From positions 1 through 64,000 of the forward strand of contig NZ_QNVV01000017.1 of assembly GCF_003384725.1 (NCBI RefSeq): a stretch of DNA of 64,000 bases. Reading direction: 5' to 3'. The notes under the pieces are model-generated. The model was not told the origin of the DNA and did no database searches. It was given only the letters and a program-made list of their open reading frames with translations. The stretch is from Chryseobacterium pennipullorum. GTDB lineage: Bacteria; Bacteroidota; Bacteroidia; Flavobacteriales; Weeksellaceae. Position numbers and translations under genes: made by a program. Below, piece by piece: positions 60,119 to 64,000 of this stretch. Numbering within the stretch: position 1 is the first letter of the stretch; each line of letters opens with the position of its first letter.

Positions 60119-61966
60119 GTGAAAATTCACAACAAAAAAAAATACCTGAGCTTCCTTAAATTTAAAAGAGATTTCCAGAAATACGGACTGGAAAAAGCAC
60201 GCAGCTATGAGCTCATTCTGCACTGGCTGAATAACAGGCTGAGCAGAAATCAGTTTCTGGTGCTTTCCGGAATTCTGGTGGGCTGTACTGCCGGTCTTGC
60301 AGGCGTTATTCTGAAAACTCTTGTTCACGACATCCATTATTTTATTACCAATAAGGTACACTTTGAATATCAGATCCTCTTCTATATTGTTTTTCCTTTT
60401 TTAGGAATTGTACTCACTACCCTCATTGTTCTTACATTGTTTAAAGGTCAGGACCGTAAAGGAATTGGTGCTATTCTCTACGAAATTGCCCAGAACTCAA
60501 GTATTGTAGCCTCTGTGAAGATGTATTCTCAGGTGATACAGAGTGCCATTACTGTGGGATTGGGAGGTTCCGCAGGATTAGAAAGTCCTATAGCCGTAAC
60601 GGGAGCAGCCATTGGTTCCAATTATGCCCAGACGTACCGCCTCAGCTATAAAGAACGTACTTTACTGCTTGCCGCCGGTGCCACTGCCGGAATTGCGTCT
60701 GCCTTTAACGCTCCTATTGCCGGGATTATGTTCGCTTTTGAGATTCTGCTGACCGGTGTGGTATTTACCGATTTTATTCCATTGGTGGTGGCTGCAGTAT
60801 GTGGAAGTCTCCTATCCAGGGTACTGCTTCAGGAAGACATTCTGTTCAGGTTTTATACCAGAGAACCATTTAATTATAAAAATCTTCCTTATTATCTTAT
60901 CCTTGGAATTGTAACAGGAGTATACGCCCGGTATTTTGTGATTATTTCTCAAAAGGTGGAACACTTTATCAAAGGACTTCGGCTTTCAAAAATGCGTAAA
61001 GCCATGTTTGGAGGAGCTGTTTTATCTCTTCTGTGTGTGCTCTTTCCTCCTTTGTTTGGTGAAGGATATGAAACGGTAAAGGCACTGACTAACGGAAATA
61101 CATATTCTATTATCGAAAACAGTTTTTTCAGGTATTTTGAAATCGGAGACTGGACGGTTATTATATTTTTAGTTTTGGTATTGCTCCTAAAAGCATTTGC
61201 TACCTCTTTTACCATCTTCAGTGGTGGAAATGGAGGAAATTTTGCTCCTTCGCTTTTTGCCGGAGGAACCCTGGGCTATTTATTTGCTTTGATCTGTCAA
61301 CATATCGGATTTACCAATGTTCCGGTAACTAACCTCGTTCTTGTGGGGATGGCCGGAGCCATGAGTGGCGTACTATATGCGCCGCTTACAGCCATATTTC
61401 TGATCGCTGAATCCAGTTTTGGATATGACCTGTTTATCCCGCTTATGATAGTTTCTGTAGTGTCTTACCTTATTGCCAAATGGTTCTCTCCTATTTCACC
61501 GGAACTGAAATCTCTGGCTGATGCAGGAAAGATATTCACTAATAAGCATGATAAAAACCTTCTTTTTGCGTTAAGGACCGAGGATTTCATCGATCCGTAT
61601 TCACAGACCATTAGTGAAAACGCTTCTATTACAGAATTATTTGAACTGGTAAAAAACGGGACTAAAAATATTTTTGCGGTTGTGGATGACAGCCGTAAAC
61701 TAAAAGGGGTTCTCACCTTAGACGATATAAGACCCTATCTTTTCAATAAAGAAATTGATTCTTCGCAAACGGTCACCCAGGTGATGAAAGCACCTCCCGC
61801 CGTCATTTATCGCAACAATAAGCCTTTGGAAATCCTTCAGGTTTTTGATGATACAGGAGTATGGAACCTTCCCGTAGTGAGCGACCACAATGATTTTATC
61901 GGATTTATTTCTAAATCTTCCATTCTGATGAGCTACAGACAGCTGCTGAAGGAATATTCTGATTAA
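60119..61966 (+). CDS. CLC-type chloride channel/transporter with CBS domains, GTG start
   Basis: 615 residues from a GTG; no ATG is available before the first helix. The CLC core (about 40-445) shows the anion-site motifs GGSAGLESPIAVTG (with the gating Glu in the GxEGP position), SGGNGGNFAPSLFAGG and the late VLYAPLTAIFLIAE. Two CBS domains follow in the cytosol (ENASITELFELVKNGTKNIFAVVDD and KPLEILQVFDDTGVWNLPVVSD), which usually sense nucleotides. It moves chloride, possibly with protons; channel versus exchanger cannot be told from the sequence. Confidence 0.92.
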   Translation: MKIHNKKKYLSFLKFKRDFQKYGLEKARSYELILHWLNNRLSRNQFLVLSGILVGCTAGLAGVILKTLVHDIHYFITNKVHFEYQILFYIVFPFLGIVLTTLIVLTLFKGQDRKGIGAILYEIAQNSSIVASVKMYSQVIQSAITVGLGGSAGLESPIAVTGAAIGSNYAQTYRLSYKERTLLLAAGATAGIASAFNAPIAGIMFAFEILLTGVVFTDFIPLVVAAVCGSLLSRVLLQEDILFRFYTREPFNYKNLPYYLILGIVTGVYARYFVIISQKVEHFIKGLRLSKMRKAMFGGAVLSLLCVLFPPLFGEGYETVKALTNGNTYSIIENSFFRYFEIGDWTVIIFLVLVLLLKAFATSFTIFSGGNGGNFAPSLFAGGTLGYLFALICQHIGFTNVPVTNLVLVGMAGAMSGVLYAPLTAIFLIAESSFGYDLFIPLMIVSVVSYLIAKWFSPISPELKSLADAGKIFTNKHDKNLLFALRTEDFIDPYSQTISENASITELFELVKNGTKNIFAVVDDSRKLKGVLTLDDIRPYLFNKEIDSSQTVTQVMKAPPAVIYRNNKPLEILQVFDDTGVWNLPVVSDHNDFIGFISKSSILMSYRQLLKEYSD

Positions 61967-62001
61967 TCATAGAACACCCCTGTTCCATAAGGTTTAAAAA
62001 C

Positions 62002-62043
62002 AAAAAAGACAATCCGTTCAATCATTGAACGGATTGTCTTTTT
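62002..62043. terminator. Bidirectional terminator between CLC and aldo/keto reductase genes
   Basis: Perfect 20-base arms beginning AAAAAGACAATCCG and ending CGGATTGTCTTTTT around a single C (about 19 pairs in practice). A and T runs on both sides serve both convergent genes. Confidence 0.93.
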
Positions 62044-62075
62044 ATGGTATGTTCTGGTATACAATAAAAGAAACT

Positions 62076-63020
62076 TTACCGGCTTGCTTGGTTAAGCAAA
62101 TCCAGATCTTCCTGATCCAAAACAAGCTTCGGGGCATTGAACAGTGTTTCGAGCTGTGAGGTACTTGTTGCGCTGACAATCGGGGCGGTCACCAGCGGAT
62201 TGGCCAACAGCCATGCCAGCGCAACTGTGCTTTGTGGAGATTGATGCTTCTCTCCCACCTGATCCAGGGCCTTTAACACCTCTATCCCTTTTGGATTCAA
62301 ATATTTTCTTACCCCTTCACCTCTTGCGCTTTTCACCAGATCTGCTTCCTCACGATATTTACCTGTTAAAAATCCTGCAGCCAGTGACCAGTAAGGAAAG
62401 ACACTCAGATCAAACTGTTCTGCCAAAGGCGCATAATTGTTTTCAAAACCTTCTCTCTCCATAAGGTTGTAGTGAGGCTGTAAGGCTACATATTTTGGAA
62501 GATTATGTTTTTCCGCAGCTTCAAACGAGGCTTTCAGACGTTCAGGTGAAAGGTTGGAAGCCGCAATATAACGGACTTTCCCGGCTTTGATCAATTCATC
62601 ATACGCAGACAGAGTTTCTTCTACCGGGGTAGTATGATCATCAAAATGCGTATAATAAAGGTCGATATGATCGGTCTGAAGCCTTTGCAGAGACTCATCC
62701 ACAGATTGTAAGATATGTCTTTTACTGATATCAAAACCATGTTCTTTTGTTTCTGAACCTACTTTGGTCGCCAATACAATATCCTTACGATTACCGCGGT
62801 TTTTCATCCATCTTCCGATAATCTCTTCAGATTGTCCGCCTTTGCCGTTAACCCACCATGAATACGTATCAGCAGTATCTATAAAATTAAACCCTGCTTC
62901 TGTAAAGCGATCCAATATATCAAATGACTGTTTCTCGTCCAGCGTCCATCCAAAAACATTTCCTCCAAAGTTAACAGGTGCAATGGCCAGATCCGTATTT
63001 TTGATCATTCTTTTTTCCAT
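62076..63020 (-). CDS. Aldo/keto reductase
   Basis: 314 residues, a TIM-barrel NADPH oxidoreductase. Catalytic tetrad candidates: Asp and Tyr in FIDTADTYSWW, Lys in VLATKVG, His in YYTHFDDH. Cofactor motifs include AASNLSPE, ALQPHYNLMER and, near the C-terminus, ATSTSQLE. It is of the YajO/IolS-like group that reduces aldehydes and ketones. Substrate unknown. It is a separate paralogue from the other aldo/keto reductase at 8953-10035 and differs from it in having no leader. Confidence 0.92.
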   Translation of the reverse strand: MEKRMIKNTDLAIAPVNFGGNVFGWTLDEKQSFDILDRFTEAGFNFIDTADTYSWWVNGKGGQSEEIIGRWMKNRGNRKDIVLATKVGSETKEHGFDISKRHILQSVDESLQRLQTDHIDLYYTHFDDHTTPVEETLSAYDELIKAGKVRYIAASNLSPERLKASFEAAEKHNLPKYVALQPHYNLMEREGFENNYAPLAEQFDLSVFPYWSLAAGFLTGKYREEADLVKSARGEGVRKYLNPKGIEVLKALDQVGEKHQSPQSTVALAWLLANPLVTAPIVSATSTSQLETLFNAPKLVLDQEDLDLLNQASR

Positions 63021-63297
63021 AAAAATAAATTTACTAAATGACCTCTAAGGTAAGAAATATTAGGGTCAAAAAGAATTCAAAATGACCATTCATGTTATAG
63101 GTATAATAAATGGAAATGCTGATGTTTTTCTCACTATTTTCTAAATAATATATATAATGGTTACGCTGAGTAAAACGATCAACTGCCAAAGCAGATTAAT
63201 TGGGCAAAAAAATTAATGTGAATAGAACAAACATTTTGTCTTCCACAAAGGGGCACCAACCCTTACATCAAACTTTAAATAACCTCAGTACCGGCCG
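63021..63297. other. Intergenic region without recognised content
   Basis: About 280 bases between two minus-strand genes, AT-rich, with no gene or repeat I can support; the aldo/keto reductase promoter should lie here but no clear TAnnTTTG box stands out. Confidence 0.45.
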
Positions 63298-63336
63298 ATA
63301 AAAACAAAGACCAGCCTTCGGTTAAAGGCTGGTCTT
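63298..63336 (-). terminator. Terminator of the partial gene at the window end
   Basis: Ten-pair stem AAGACCAGCC/GGCTGGTCTT with a ten-base loop; on the minus strand it is followed by a T-rich run. It lies 25 bases past the stop codon. Confidence 0.85.
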
Positions 63337-63361
63337 ATAATCTATCAATTAAAAAATACTA

Positions 63362-64000
63362 TTACTTAGCAGCCTGAGGAATTTCAATGGCTGTAAGTTC
63401 CAGTGTATAGGTTTGTAGCTGATGGTTGATCTCTGACAATCTATTTCTGAAGAATAATGAGGTCCCGAACAGGTCCCGATAATAAGCTATTCCTTCGAGC
63501 ATATTTTTTCTAAAAGAATTCCATTTTTTGGTTTGGGCATGGCTAACCTGTATAGACGCATCAGTCACTTCTTTTTTCAAGTAATCAATATACATCTTAA
63601 GCTCGTTGATAAACATATTCGGGCGCGGGATACCGGAAAGGATATTGGCATTTCCGTAAATGTGCTGCATCATTTCAGATAGTGAAACCTCTTTATCAAA
63701 GAAAGCAATATTGGGCCCCGGACATATGACAACCCCTTGTTTTTCTCCTTTTATTTCGATATTCTGTTCTATGTATGCCGCATTGACAAGTCCTACGCAC
63801 AGACAGGCCTTGTCTGTAATACCGGTTCTTTCTTTGTCAAATTCTTCTTTACTCAGAGCTTCCTTTCTGTTTTCCAGTTCCTTCAGTTTGATATCCTGAT
63901 ATTTTTTAGAAGCCGTGCATGTTCCTTCAGGTGAAAATTCTTTACTCAGGGCCAGCAGCTTTTTGGGGCATGAGCTTCCGTATTTGCCACGGGCTTCTTT
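63362..64000 (-). CDS. Unrecognised gene, 5' part beyond the window
   Basis: The minus-strand frame is open from the window end to the stop at 63362, giving at least 212 residues; an internal ATG at 63673 is not the start. It has a cysteine-containing middle: SSCPKKLLALSKEF, EGTCTASKK, KACLCVGLVN and VVICPGPNIAFF, followed by a helical C-terminus (RPNMFINELKMYIDYLKKEV, KKWNSFRKNMLEGIAYYRDLF). The Cys-rich region could bind a metal or an Fe-S cluster, but I do not recognise the family. No signal peptide can be judged. Confidence 0.7.
   Translation of the reverse strand, partial: KEARGKYGSSCPKKLLALSKEFSPEGTCTASKKYQDIKLKELENRKEALSKEEFDKERTGITDKACLCVGLVNAAYIEQNIEIKGEKQGVVICPGPNIAFFDKEVSLSEMMQHIYGNANILSGIPRPNMFINELKMYIDYLKKEVTDASIQVSHAQTKKWNSFRKNMLEGIAYYRDLFGTSLFFRNRLSEINHQLQTYTLELTAIEIPQAAK

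Noticed and set aside
63660..63934. Two plus-strand frames at the window end
   Set aside because: They are opposite the open minus-strand frame that runs to the window edge, which has better coding character and a terminator.

Overview
The window looks like the chromosome of a Chryseobacterium-type flavobacterium (Bacteroidota, Weeksellaceae). The pointers are AT-rich DNA, few Shine-Dalgarno sequences, promoters of the TTG-N18-20-TAnnTTTG type, a T9SS-sorted protease, a TonB-dependent receptor, Bacteroidota-type T6SS genes (tssG, tssN, tssK), and a class B1 metallo-beta-lactamase that reads like the IND family of C. indologenes and relatives. The genus is an inference from gene content; no rRNA is present. 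I saw no tRNA, CRISPR array, transposase or prophage.

Layout. 0-1 kb: a glycine-zipper bacteriocin-like peptide and a dispersed repeat. 1-8.9 kb: AlkB-like dioxygenase, TPR/HTH regulator, small membrane and lipocalin-like lipoproteins, a DUF1266 protein, an SDR and an NDH-2-like dehydrogenase. 8.9-13 kb: aldo/keto reductase, an OmpR-type two-component system and a PAP2 phosphatase. 13-17 kb: SDR plus FAD dehydrogenase, and a rhodanese/TlpA thioredoxin pair. 17-23.3 kb: a decayed T9SS-cargo tail inside duplicated DNA, DoxX, a LytS/LytTR system, kdsA and a TonB receptor. 23.4-27.3 kb: a copper-handling cluster (HYC_CC_PP protein, DUF3347 protein, and a multicopper oxidase fused to metal-binding and CopB-like domains). 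27.4-34.1 kb: S9 peptidase, FAD monooxygenase, GNAT, the primary sigma factor and an S1/P1 nuclease. 34.5-37.6 kb: tssG-tssN-tssK. 37.6-44.8 kb: IND-like beta-lactamase, DtxR-family regulator, a T9SS metalloprotease followed by a stand-alone propeptide-like protein, a threonine-aldolase-like enzyme and a lipoprotein. 45-47.8 kb: an ArsR-headed five-gene operon with its promoter and two operator-like palindromes. 48-57.6 kb: methyltransferase, VOC protein, DUF2911, and a PIG-L deacetylase / 34-residue membrane peptide / sodium symporter operon with overlapping genes, then two membrane proteins, one ceramidase-like. 58-64 kb: two secreted paralogues of identical length, a CLC chloride channel with CBS domains, an aldo/keto reductase and the 3' part of an unrecognised gene cut by the window end.

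Intergenic DNA is unusually repeat-rich: a composite repeat at three places, a 168-bp duplication, a 169-bp tandem array and a palindromic repeat pair. The most interesting items are the CX3C-X12-CX3C bacteriocin-like peptide, the propeptide-like protein beside its protease, the 34-residue membrane peptide coupled to the symporter, the three-part copper oxidase fusion and the ceramidase-like membrane protein.
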